A stretch of 64,000 bases of DNA from Hoeflea sp. IMCC20628 (GTDB taxonomy: Bacteria; Pseudomonadota; Alphaproteobacteria; Rhizobiales; Rhizobiaceae): NCBI RefSeq assembly GCF_001011155.1, contig NZ_CP011479.1, positions 948,501 to 1,012,500 on the forward strand, in the 5' to 3' direction. A model generated the notes under the pieces. That model ran no database searches, was not told where the DNA came from, and saw only the letters and a program-made list of their open reading frames with translations. Position numbers and translations under genes: made by a program. Positions within the stretch are counted from its first letter, which is position 1; the number at the start of each line of letters is the position of its first letter. Shown one piece after another: positions 28,330-36,744 of this stretch.

Positions 28330-29104
28330 CTACATTGAATCAACTTTATCAATTATTTCGTAAATAAGCGGAAAATTTATCCCCTTGTTCTCCGCAATTT
28401 TAAACAAACTGGAAATAACGTTTGGAGATTTTGCAATTTCATTTTTATTTAATCCCCAAATCTCTGCAACCTCTAAATAAATTTCTTCTTTTAGTTCACC
28501 TAAGCAGTTGTCAATGTAGTCGTTCATATTTCCTTTTACAGAGCAAAATAGCTCATGGCTTCCATCGGGGTAGTCTACTGGATTTGGGTGACCGCATATT
28601 TTTTGCAATAATTTGTTTATTACAGCGTTGTTTTTTGTATCCTTTTTGTCAGAATCAAAAAGTACATAAACGGGAATTCCAAATTTCTTGAATATCACTG
28701 CTGGCTTATCTAATTTCGTCTTTCCATCGGTTCGAATAATTGCGATTCCATCGTCATCTGCACTTCTTCCTAGAGAGAGGTATGCCGCAGACAAGATTGC
28801 CTTATCCGATACTCCTTCTACGAGAATTATCCGATCAGCAAAAAAACCCTCAGATATCTCGTCGGTGAATATGTGCAGGGCAGCTAGAAAACGTTCATCA
28901 GAAAAGGGTTTGGCTGGTGGGTCTAAAAGGTTTGCCAACTCCTCACTAATTTCATTGATCTCACAGGTGGAGCAAATAGTCCTATATTCTTCGCCATCAG
29001 TGATTTTTCTGATAACTCTTAGTGCGTTGAAATCACTTAGTGCGATCATTTTTTCAGAGTGGGTTGTGTAAATCACCTGGATTCGAATGCCAGTAAGTTT
29101 GTCA
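28330..29104 (-). pseudogene. OLD-family ATPase/TOPRIM nuclease, C-terminal fragment
   Basis: This open frame of about 258 codons up to the IS boundary carries the end of an OLD-type protein. It opens with IQVIYTTHSEKM (the H-loop after Walker B of the ABC-type ATPase). It continues into a TOPRIM domain with ILVEGVSDKAIL (catalytic Glu) and VLFDSDKKD (DxD). The region is clearly AT-rich against its neighbours, pointing to transfer. The 5' part of the gene lies at 31909-32362 on the same strand, with a scrap at 30480-30545. Everything between is insertion sequence, and the Walker B segment is missing. OLD-family proteins include Gabija GajA and P2 Old, which act in phage exclusion. Confidence 0.85.
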
Positions 29105-30479
29105 GTAATTACCCACCCCCTTGCCATGCACCACAATGTCTGAATCCATGATGATATGGATCGGACTGATTTGCAGCAGCTGAGCAAGGACGAATTGATC
29201 GAGATGGTGCTTCGGCTCCAACGGCCTGCCAAGGATTCTCGGACGTCTTCCAAGCCGCCCTCTACGGACAAGAAAGAGAAACGCGTCAACTCACGACCGG
29301 GTGGAGCCAAGCCCGGGCATGAACCCCACAATAGGGTGCTGGCGGATTTTGCCGACATGTTTCGCGATCATGAACCGACCGCCTGCAAGAGATGCGGCCA
29401 TGCGTTTTCCGGTGATGATACGATGGTGCTGGCCGGGGCCTATGACGAGATCGATATTCCTGCGATCCGTCCTCATGTCACCCGGCATCGGCGTTTTTCC
29501 TGTCATTGCCCGCAATGCGGCACGACGACAAAAGCCACCGCACCTGCCGTGGCAACCGCAACGCCGTTCGGGCCAGGCATTCACGCGCTGGCGATCTACC
29601 TCAAGAGTTTCCATGCATTGTCTTACGAACGCCTGAGCGGTGTGTTCATGGATATCTTCGGCCTCCATGCGAGCGAGGGCGCGATCATGAACATGTTTGC
29701 CCGCTCCCGTCCGAGCTTCCAGGCCACAGCACAGGCCGCCAAGGCCAGCCTTCGAGCCGCCCGCGTTGTCGCCAGCGACGAAACCGGTGTGCGTATTGAG
29801 GGCACAAATGCCCAACACTGGGTTTTTCATTGCAAGGATGCCGTTGTCCACCAGCCCGATTACTCCCGTGCAGCACGGGTCGTTCACGAGACCATGGGCG
29901 GCCATGTCCCCGAGGTATGGATATCTGATCGGTATTCAGCCCAGCAATCTCACGGCCATCGACATCAAACCTGCCTTGCACATTTGGCGCGTGATACAGC
30001 CTTTGCGCTGGAACATGGCGAGGATGATCTCCCTCTTCGCTTCCAGCTTTGGTTTGGCCGTGTGTTTGATTTCGCCAGAGCCATAAGCACATTCGCTGCG
30101 TCTACCGTCGCAAGCAAGAAGCGCAAATTCGATAAACAGCTTGCCGGGCTTCTATGCGCCCCGACTTCATGCGACCTGGCCCAAAAGCTCCAGGCCAAGA
30201 TCGGGCGGGCCCGCGATCAGCTGCTGACGTTTTGCGACTATCCCGGAGAAGTCGATGTCACCAACAACACATCTGAGCGAAAGCTCCGTCCATGGGTCAT
30301 TCAGCGAAAGGTGACAAACGGATATCGCGCCATGTGGGCCGCCCAAGCCGAAGCGAACATACGCACGACAGTCGATACCGCACGCCTCAAAGGCGCAAAC
30401 CCCTTCCAGGTCATCGCATCCGTCCTGGCATAGGCCGGTAGAAGAACCGGAAATCACGAATTCAGGGGTGGGTAATTAC
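29105..30479 (+). mobile_element. IS66-family element (ISBst12-like, single transposase), copy 1
   Basis: The element is 1375 bp, bounded by inverted ends GTAATTACCCACCCC and GGGGTGGGTAATTAC. It inserts into the OLD-family gene. Its outer flanks (GTTTGTCA on the left, GCTGAGTT on the right) do not match, so no target duplication remains. A deletion or inter-copy recombination next to it is likely. It is the same length and encodes the same protein as the copy at 33265-34639, which lies in inverted orientation. Confidence 0.9.
29156..30433 (+). CDS. IS66-family transposase, copy 1
   Basis: This is an intact 425-residue transposase. An N-terminal helix (LQQLSKDELIEMVLRL) and a Lys/Ser/Pro linker lead to a zinc-binding domain with CKRCGHAF and CHCPQCGTT. 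A DDE core follows, with first Asp in VASDETGV, second in WISDRYSAQ, and Glu in NNTSERKLRPW. The lack of accessory TnpA/TnpB-like ORFs fits the ISBst12 subgroup. It has the same predicted protein as the minus-strand copy at 33311-34588. Confidence 0.93.
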   Translation: MDRTDLQQLSKDELIEMVLRLQRPAKDSRTSSKPPSTDKKEKRVNSRPGGAKPGHEPHNRVLADFADMFRDHEPTACKRCGHAFSGDDTMVLAGAYDEIDIPAIRPHVTRHRRFSCHCPQCGTTTKATAPAVATATPFGPGIHALAIYLKSFHALSYERLSGVFMDIFGLHASEGAIMNMFARSRPSFQATAQAAKASLRAARVVASDETGVRIEGTNAQHWVFHCKDAVVHQPDYSRAARVVHETMGGHVPEVWISDRYSAQQSHGHRHQTCLAHLARDTAFALEHGEDDLPLRFQLWFGRVFDFARAISTFAASTVASKKRKFDKQLAGLLCAPTSCDLAQKLQAKIGRARDQLLTFCDYPGEVDVTNNTSERKLRPWVIQRKVTNGYRAMWAAQAEANIRTTVDTARLKGANPFQVIASVLA

Positions 30480-30545
30480 GCTGAGTTTCATATTCGACTA
30501 AATTTTCTTCACAAGCTTCTGCGTTTGGCGCAGGAGTTATTGTCA
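30480..30545 (-). pseudogene. OLD-family gene, internal 22-codon scrap between two IS elements
   Basis: Read on the minus strand, these 66 bases give an open frame (TITPAPNAEACEENLVEYETQ) trapped between the IS256 element and IS66 copy 1. Orientation and composition match the OLD fragments on either side. It does not join in frame to the C-terminal fragment without a missing piece. Confidence 0.5.
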
Positions 30546-31908
30546 AATCTGGTGTTTGAGGCTTGTCGGTCATGCGGCGATCTGGTGGGGGTTTGTAGCT
30601 TCAATTCCGTCTTTGAACGTGACGCCTGTGATGACTTTGGCCAGGTAATCAAAGCCGCGTAGTTTTCGCCAGTTTTGCTCGGCGCATTGCCCCAGCTTGA
30701 ACATCATGTGCAGCATGCCTTCGCGGGTCAGGCAGCCCTTTGAACGCTTGGTGCGATGCCGGATCGTGGCAAACGCAGATTCAATTGGGTTGCTGGTGCG
30801 GATGCTCTGCCAATGCTGGGCGGGGAAGTCGAAGAATGCCATGAGCTCTTCGCGATCTTTTTGCAGGCACAGCGCTGCCTTGGGATACTTTGGCTCATAG
30901 GTTTTGATGAACAAATCGAATGCCTTGTTCGCATCGTCTTTGGTCTCAGCCTGCCAGATATCGTGGATCGCGGCCTTGGCCTTTGGCTGAGACAGCTTGG
31001 GCAGGCAGTTGAGCACGTTCATCGTTTTGTGCTGCCAACATCGCTGCTGGCGGGTCTCGGGGTATACTTCCTCCAGCGCCGCCCAGAACCCCATGGCTCC
31101 GTCTCCAATCGCCAGCTTGGGGGCATTCATTCCTCGGCTGTTCAGGCTCAACAGAACCTCGCGCCAACTCTGCGTGGACTCGCGCACCCCGTCCTCAATG
31201 GCCAGGAACCGCTTTTTGCCACGGGCCGTAACGCCAACAATCACAAGGGCGCACAGCTTGTCGTTCTCGCCCCGAAGCCCGCTATGGACGCCGTCAGCCC
31301 AGATATAGACGATTGGCTCGTCATCGAACGCAGCGTCTCTCCAACCGTCGTACTCCTTTGCCCAATCACGCTTGAGCCGCGACACAGTATTCGCCGATAA
31401 GCCAGCGGCATCAGGGCCCAGAAGAACCTTGAGGGCAGCGCCCATTTCGCCGCTGGAAACACCTTTGAGATAAAGCCATGGCAAGGCCGCTTCCAACGTT
31501 CTGGTTCTGCGCACATAGGGTGGCACCAGGGCAGATCGAAATGTCACCGGTGTGCCGTCCTTGGATCGAACCTTTGGAATGCGCACGTTCACGGGGCCAA
31601 TGCCGGTCTGTACTGGCCGAGCCGGATGATGCCCATTACGAACAACAGCTGCGTGACCTGCCTCAGTGCGCAAGTCGGCAAATTGCGCCAGATAACTGAC
31701 AAGCTCTGCCTCGACTGCTGTCGCGATCAATTGCTGGGCTCCCGTTCTCAACAAATCCGTCAGCGTGTCCGTCATCCCGTCTCGACGCGCAAAATCAACA
31801 ATGTTAGTCGTCTCCATGGTGGCGTATCTCCTTTGGTTGGGCTGCTGTCTCGCAACAACAAATCAACCAGATACGCCGCCAACCTTCAAACCGCCCAAAC
31901 ACCAGATT
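30546..31908 (-). mobile_element. IS256-family element
   Basis: The element is about 1363 bp, with inverted ends that share 13 identical bases (AATCTGGTGTTTG). It inserts into the OLD-family gene. The 8 bases next to each end (TATTGTCA and CAGTCATA) differ, so the expected 8-bp duplication is absent. This suggests a deletion beside the element after insertion. Confidence 0.85.
30570..31817 (-). CDS. IS256-family transposase
   Basis: This is an intact 415-residue Mutator-type DDE transposase. Key residues are Asp in YIWADGVHSG, Asp in LAIGDGAMGFW (with the family's C/H motif QQRCWQHKTMNVL just after), and Glu in SNPIESAFATIRHR. Full length and no stop make it potentially active. It lies within the OLD-family pseudogene. 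Confidence 0.95.
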   Translation of the reverse strand: METTNIVDFARRDGMTDTLTDLLRTGAQQLIATAVEAELVSYLAQFADLRTEAGHAAVVRNGHHPARPVQTGIGPVNVRIPKVRSKDGTPVTFRSALVPPYVRRTRTLEAALPWLYLKGVSSGEMGAALKVLLGPDAAGLSANTVSRLKRDWAKEYDGWRDAAFDDEPIVYIWADGVHSGLRGENDKLCALVIVGVTARGKKRFLAIEDGVRESTQSWREVLLSLNSRGMNAPKLAIGDGAMGFWAALEEVYPETRQQRCWQHKTMNVLNCLPKLSQPKAKAAIHDIWQAETKDDANKAFDLFIKTYEPKYPKAALCLQKDREELMAFFDFPAQHWQSIRTSNPIESAFATIRHRTKRSKGCLTREGMLHMMFKLGQCAEQNWRKLRGFDYLAKVITGVTFKDGIEATNPHQIAA

Positions 31909-32362
31909 CAGTCATAGCTCTTGGCGCAGCTGCAAGATCTGAAAATTGTTTCCGTATTTCTGTGTATATTTTGCGTTTTTCTGTTTTGCTGGATTCATTG
32001 TAGAAATCTTGGAAATTTGGATGAGATTTTCTATATATGGCGTACCCACCACTGCGATCACTAGACGAAACCTCTCTGGTTATTGTGAGGGTTTGATCTA
32101 CTATTGAATTTGAAAATTCTTTCATTTCAGAAGGGGTTAATTTTGAGAAGGTTATGGTTATAAGTATTGGCTTGGACGTGTCTCGCCCAAAATGATCGTG
32201 ACCCGATATTTTGGGGGCAGCTTCAAAAAAGATCTCAATCGCTCGAAGGATGGTGGACTTTCCAGCATTATTAGATCCGAGTATTGATGTGAATTTGTCA
32301 AAATCCATTTTGAGAGAATCTATAGATTTGAAGCCGATTATCTCAATTGAGCTTATAAGCAT
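31909..32362 (-). pseudogene. OLD-family ATPase/TOPRIM nuclease, N-terminal fragment
   Basis: These are 151 codons from ATG at 32362 up to the IS256 end. The start (MLISSIEIIGFKSIDSL) and Walker A (ILGSNNAGKSTILRAI) are the N-terminus of OLD/RecF-like ABC ATPases. The sequence is AT-rich. Its ATG overlaps the TAA of the KTSC gene as TAATG, so the two formed a coupled operon. The remainder is at 28330-29104 with a scrap at 30480-30545. Confidence 0.85.
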
Positions 32363-32472
32363 TATGATTTCTTTGAGTATTTGTATTTTTTGGTAATAGT
32401 CTTTGCAACATATCTGCCCACTGAATCGGCAGACAATATTTCTTGGAACACTGAAGCTGGCACATTATAATA
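32362..32472 (-). pseudogene. KTSC-domain protein, C-terminal half (split by IS)
   Basis: This fragment encodes VPASVFQEILSADSVGRYV and then KKYKYSKKS, the C-terminal half of a KTSC domain (Pfam PF13619, suggested to bind RNA). The N-terminal half is at 34640-34755. Removing 32473-34639 plus one copy of the 8-bp duplication restores a 72-codon frame with the family's YxY centre (TYVYYNVP). Confidence 0.85.
32465..32472. repeat. Target site duplication TTATAATA (left)
   Basis: This is an exact 8-bp match to 34640-34647, directly abutting the IS66-type end at 32473. Eight bases is the usual duplication length for IS66 elements. Confidence 0.85.
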
Positions 32473-33264
32473 GTAATTACCCACCCCTGAATTTATGATT
32501 TCGGGCCTTGATGTCGGCCTACGCCAAGACGGATGCGATAACCTGGAAGGGATTTGCGCCTTTAAGGCGGGCGGTATCGACGGTTGTGCGTACATCCGCC
32601 TCGGCTTGGGCGGCCCACATGGCGCGATATCCGTTTGTCACCTTTCTCTGAATGACCCATGGACGGAGCTTTCGCTCAGATGTGTTGTTGGTGACATCGA
32701 CTTCTCCGGGATAGTCGCAAAACGTCAGCAGCTGATCGCGGGCCCGCCCGATCTTGGCCTGGAGCTTTTGGGCCAGGTCGCATGAAGTCGGGGCGCATAG
32801 AAGCCCCGCAAGCTGTTTATCGAATTTGCGCTTCTTGCTTGCGACGGTAGACGCAGCGAATGTGCTTATGGCTCTGGCGAAATCAAACACACGGCCAAAC
32901 CAAAGCTGGAAGCGAAGAGGGAGATCATCCTCGCCATGTTCCAGCGCAAAGGCTGTATCACGCGCCAAATGTGCAAGGCAGGTTTGATGTCGGTGGCCGT
33001 GAGATTGCTGGGCTGAATACCGATCAGATATCCATACCTCGGGGACATGGCCGCCCATGGTCTCGTGAACGACCCGTGCTGCACGGGAGTAATCGGGCTG
33101 GTGGACAACGGCATCCTTGCAATGAAAAACCCAGTGCTGAGCATTCGTGCCCTCGATGCGCACACCGGTTTCGTCGCTGGCGACAACGCGGGCGGCTCGA
33201 AGGCTGGCCTCGGCGGCCTGTGCTGTGGCCTGGAAGCTCGGACGGGAGCGGGCAAACATGTTCA
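32473..33264 (-). mobile_element. IS66-family element copy 2, 3'-terminal fragment
   Basis: This fragment has the same end sequence (GTAATTACCCACCCC) as the other copies but is diverged at many positions near the terminus. Its transposase frame (32519-33259) lacks the first ~180 residues. It starts abruptly at MFARSRPSFQATAQAAEAS where copy 3 is inserted. The missing 5' part is nowhere adjacent. Confidence 0.88.
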
Positions 33265-34639
33265 GTAATTACCCACCCCTGAATTCGTGATTTCCGGTTC
33301 TTCTACCGGCCTATGCCAGGACGGATGCGATGACCTGGAAGGGGTTTGCGCCTTTGAGGCGTGCGGTATCGACTGTCGTGCGTATGTTCGCTTCGGCTTG
33401 GGCGGCCCACATGGCGCGATATCCGTTTGTCACCTTTCGCTGAATGACCCATGGACGGAGCTTTCGCTCAGATGTGTTGTTGGTGACATCGACTTCTCCG
33501 GGATAGTCGCAAAACGTCAGCAGCTGATCGCGGGCCCGCCCGATCTTGGCCTGGAGCTTTTGGGCCAGGTCGCATGAAGTCGGGGCGCATAGAAGCCCGG
33601 CAAGCTGTTTATCGAATTTGCGCTTCTTGCTTGCGACGGTAGACGCAGCGAATGTGCTTATGGCTCTGGCGAAATCAAACACACGGCCAAACCAAAGCTG
33701 GAAGCGAAGAGGGAGATCATCCTCGCCATGTTCCAGCGCAAAGGCTGTATCACGCGCCAAATGTGCAAGGCAGGTTTGATGTCGATGGCCGTGAGATTGC
33801 TGGGCTGAATACCGATCAGATATCCATACCTCGGGGACATGGCCGCCCATGGTCTCGTGAACGACCCGTGCTGCACGGGAGTAATCGGGCTGGTGGACAA
33901 CGGCATCCTTGCAATGAAAAACCCAGTGTTGGGCATTTGTGCCCTCAATACGCACACCGGTTTCGTCGCTGGCGACAACGCGGGCGGCTCGAAGGCTGGC
34001 CTTGGCGGCCTGTGCTGTGGCCTGGAAGCTCGGACGGGAGCGGGCAAACATGTTCATGATCGCGCCCTCGCTCGCATGGAGGCCGAAGATATCCATGAAC
34101 ACACCGCTCAGGCGTTCGTAAGACAATGCATGGAAACTCTTGAGGTAGATCGCCAGCGCGTGAATGCCTGGCCCGAACGGCGTTGCGGTTGCCACGGCAG
34201 GTGCGGTGGCTTTTGTCGTCGTGCCGCATTGCGGGCAATGACAGGAAAAACGCCGATGCCGGGTGACATGAGGACGGATCGCAGGAATATCGATCTCGTC
34301 ATAGGCCCCGGCCAGCACCATCGTATCATCACCGGAAAACGCATGGCCGCATCTCTTGCAGGCGGTCGGTTCATGATCGCGAAACATGTCGGCAAAATCC
34401 GCCAGCACCCTATTGTGGGGTTCATGCCCGGGCTTGGCTCCACCCGGTCGTGAGTTGACGCGTTTCTCTTTCTTATCCGTAGAGGGCGGCTTGGAAGACG
34501 TCCGAGAATCCTTGGCAGGCCGTTGGAGCCGAAGCACCATCTCGATCAATTCGTCCTTGCTCAGCTGCTGCAAATCAGTCCGATCCATATCATCATGGAT
34601 TCAGACATTGTGGTGCATGGCAAGGGGGTGGGTAATTAC
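33265..34639 (-). mobile_element. IS66-family element copy 3, complete
   Basis: The element is 1375 bp with both inverted ends, identical in length to copy 1. Its left end sits inside copy 2 and its right end abuts the right-hand TTATAATA duplication. The duplication thus frames the copy 2 fragment plus copy 3 as one unit. The simplest reading is that copy 3 entered copy 2, and then recombination between their 5' parts removed the extra sequence. Confidence 0.9.
33311..34588 (-). CDS. IS66-family transposase, copy 3
   Basis: This intact 425-residue transposase has the same predicted sequence as copy 1: zinc-binding CKRCGHAF/CHCPQCG, the DDE residues in VASDETGV and WISDRYSAQ, and Glu in NNTSERKLRPW. 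Identity of the two proteins points to recent transposition. Confidence 0.93.
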   Translation of the reverse strand: MDRTDLQQLSKDELIEMVLRLQRPAKDSRTSSKPPSTDKKEKRVNSRPGGAKPGHEPHNRVLADFADMFRDHEPTACKRCGHAFSGDDTMVLAGAYDEIDIPAIRPHVTRHRRFSCHCPQCGTTTKATAPAVATATPFGPGIHALAIYLKSFHALSYERLSGVFMDIFGLHASEGAIMNMFARSRPSFQATAQAAKASLRAARVVASDETGVRIEGTNAQHWVFHCKDAVVHQPDYSRAARVVHETMGGHVPEVWISDRYSAQQSHGHRHQTCLAHLARDTAFALEHGEDDLPLRFQLWFGRVFDFARAISTFAASTVASKKRKFDKQLAGLLCAPTSCDLAQKLQAKIGRARDQLLTFCDYPGEVDVTNNTSERKLRPWVIQRKVTNGYRAMWAAQAEANIRTTVDTARLKGANPFQVIASVLA

Positions 34640-34647
34640 TTATAATA
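34640..34647. repeat. Target site duplication TTATAATA (right)
   Basis: This 8-bp sequence is identical to 32465-32472 and flanks the nested IS66 pair. Confidence 0.85.
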
Positions 34648-34755
34648 TACGTACGTGTGCTTATCCCTAAAGCTGACCTCGAGCTCCGATTTGTCTTCGT
34701 CAAAGCAAACTTGGCGCACACTGGTAGAATCCGGAAACTCTTGGCAAATTGACAT
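34640..34755 (-). pseudogene. KTSC-domain protein, N-terminal half (split by IS)
   Basis: The fragment starts at ATG 34755 with GGTGAG about 5 bases upstream. It reads MSICQEFPDSTSVRQVC, then ELEVSFRDKHTYVYY, and stops at the IS boundary. It joins in frame to 32362-32472. The intact 72-residue protein would be the first gene of an operon with the OLD-family nuclease. Confidence 0.85.
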
Positions 34756-35563
34756 AAGACTCACCTATTGGGCTCGGGAAATGATTGTAACCATCAGGTG
34801 AATTGGATTTCAATGCAATGCGCTAAGTTGTACTAGGGAAAATTTTGCTTTGTTGCTCACCCCCCCACATTCTTTTCCCCACCCTCCACCCCCATGCCAT
34901 ACTCGTCTCACTCCCGCTGCCGGATGGGTCGCGAACGTTTCGATGCAGGCGGGAGGGAATGCCCCTGATCGGGTGCGCTGACGTAGCGCCTCGGGTGAGG
35001 GGAGGCGGAGGCCATTGCGGTTCCGCTGGCGGGCGGTGTTCTTGCGAGCGCCGTGCAAAGCCAGCCACCGGGCCGGGTTCAGCCCCACGCCAGCCGCAAG
35101 GCGGGTGAGGGGGGGTGGCACCGGACCGGGCCTGTGGCGGACATGATGTGACTGGATGCAGCCCGCGCCCGAAATATTTTGGGCGCACACCGGGAAGCAT
35201 CGCTACAGCGCATCAGGGTCCGTGCCGGAACGCGGCAAAAGCCTCTCTCACGGTCTGTCCGGATCGTGGCCGGAGTAATCCGGGCGGGGACCTGGTGGAT
35301 AAGCCACCCCCGCGTGAGGCGAGGCACCGTCTGTCGGATGCGGACAGCGTCCGGCGGGTTCCGGGCCGCGCGCGTGTTGCGCCACCCATTCATACCCCCA
35401 GAGAGGCACAGCCCGCGCGCGGCCCTCCGGACTATCCGCCTGTCGCGCGAAAGGGCTTGCCCTTGAGCGATAACGTACAGGCGTAGCAAAGGATTTTCCC
35501 ACACCCCGGCGGCCTTGTCGCGCGGCGGCGTTTGCGGCTGCGCACAGGCCGCCGCGAAGCGGC
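34756..35563. other. GC-rich interval with overlapping open frames, no gene supported
   Basis: Roughly the first 90 bases should hold the KTSC-operon promoter. From ~34855 a pyrimidine-rich tract leads into about 700 very GC-rich bases where frames on both strands stay open without conserved motifs, signal peptides or good ribosome binding sites. Several local inverted repeats are present. It could be decayed sequence, a structured RNA or a long regulatory stretch; the sequence alone does not decide. Confidence 0.5.
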
Positions 35564-35839
35564 CTAGTTGTTGACCTTGCAACCGCGACGGCGTTCCTCG
35601 GCCTTGATCTCGGCGACGCGGCGGGTTTCCCACTGGCTCAGATTGGGGTTCTTGGTCCAGCAATCGGAATTGTCAAAGGTGCGCTTGCCGAGATTGGTGG
35701 AAAAGCAGTAGCCGTTGTTGTCGTAGATGGCGTTGCGTTCGTACCAGAGGTCGAAGCAACTGGCAGCCGTTGCCGCCGGTACCAGAGCGGTCATTCCGGA
35801 CACCAGTCCGGCGGCGAGCACAATCATCATGCGTGTCAT
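35564..35839 (-). CDS. Secreted YARHG-like protein
   Basis: This 91-residue protein has a signal peptide (MTRMMIVLAAGLVSGMTALVPAATA) and a mature part of ~65 residues reading CFDLWYERNAIYD, then GYCFSTNLGKRTF, then DCW. This resembles the YARHG extracellular domain (Y-x-R-N-x-I-Y/F-…-G-Y-x-F-x-x-x…F), with four cysteines that could form disulfides. A function is not established for the family. A short palindromic end follows at ~35540. Confidence 0.75.
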   Translation of the reverse strand: MTRMMIVLAAGLVSGMTALVPAATAASCFDLWYERNAIYDNNGYCFSTNLGKRTFDNSDCWTKNPNLSQWETRRVAEIKAEERRRGCKVNN

Positions 35840-36026
35840 GGCAAACTCCCGTTTTGCTGACGCGGCAAGGCGCCGCCTGATCCCCTATCGATAGCCGCGC
35901 CGGTCGCTGCCGCATTGATGCACATCAATGAATATGCCTGTCGCGACCCGCCGCCATAATCTTGCCGGTTTCGGGCTGGCCTTTGCCGTCAGCCCGGTTT
36001 ATCCCGGAATCTGCAAGTGAGGCTAC

Positions 36027-36632
36027 ATGAAAATCATTCGACCCATTGTCCTGACCGCCACGCTGCTCGCCACTGTGACCGGCGCGACGCAACCGGCCCT
36101 GGCCTGGGAAGCCGTCGAGCAGACAAAAACCTATCCGGTCAGCGGCCAGTCAGGGGCGGCGCTCTACGAGGCGATCGGCACTAACGGTCCGGTGATCGGC
36201 GACGGGCGGCGGACCATCGCCCACACCACCTTCAAGCTGACCTGGCGGCGCGATTACCAGCAGCGCGGCGCCGATTGCGTGCTGGCCTCGGCCAAGCCGA
36301 AACTGATCATCACCTACACGCTGCCCAAGCCGCGCGGTTCCATGCCGTCATCGGTGGCGTCGAGCTGGAAGCGCTTTGCCGACGGGCTGGCAAAACACGA
36401 GCGGGTGCACGGCCAGTATATCATCGACATGGTGCACGCCATCGAGACGGTCAGCACCGGCATCAGCGCCAAGGACGATCCCGGTTGCAACAAGGTGCGG
36501 GCCGAGCTTCAGACCCACCTCAAGCGCCTGTCGGATCAGCAGCGCGCCCGCGGCCGCGAATTCGACCTGCTGGAAATGGGCACCGGCGGCACCGTGCAGC
36601 AGCTGGTGCTGGGGCTGATCGAGGAACGTTGA
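36027..36632 (+). CDS. DUF922 secreted Zn-dependent protease-like protein
   Basis: This 201-residue exported protein has a signal peptide ending PALAWE. DUF922 features are the central beta-rich part (RTIAHTTFKLTWRRDY) and the metal-binding HERVH near residue 130 (LAKHERVHGQYI), an HExxH motif. Members are predicted periplasmic zinc proteases without known substrate. Two cysteines are positioned for a disulfide. It is the first of a run of four plus-strand genes. Confidence 0.82.
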   Translation: MKIIRPIVLTATLLATVTGATQPALAWEAVEQTKTYPVSGQSGAALYEAIGTNGPVIGDGRRTIAHTTFKLTWRRDYQQRGADCVLASAKPKLIITYTLPKPRGSMPSSVASSWKRFADGLAKHERVHGQYIIDMVHAIETVSTGISAKDDPGCNKVRAELQTHLKRLSDQQRARGREFDLLEMGTGGTVQQLVLGLIEER

Positions 36633-36744
36633 GCTTTGCGCAAGTCTTGACGCACAAAAGTGGTTCGGCGGGATTGGCCTTGCCCCGCAGCAGATGCCTG
36701 CTAGGGTCCGCGAAGCCCGAAGAACAGCAGGAAACACACCCCGC

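Noticed and set aside
28330-29358. 342-residue protein with an extra N-terminus
   Set aside because: The first ~85 residues come from the IS66 element read backwards. Only 28330-29104 belongs to the OLD gene.
28100-35000. Possible CRISPR array or phage tail cluster in the AT-rich islet
   Set aside because: No regular short repeats and no phage structural genes. The repeats present are transposon copies.
34810-35663. Several 80-190-codon frames on both strands
   Set aside because: They overlap one another in GC-rich DNA without signals or conserved motifs.
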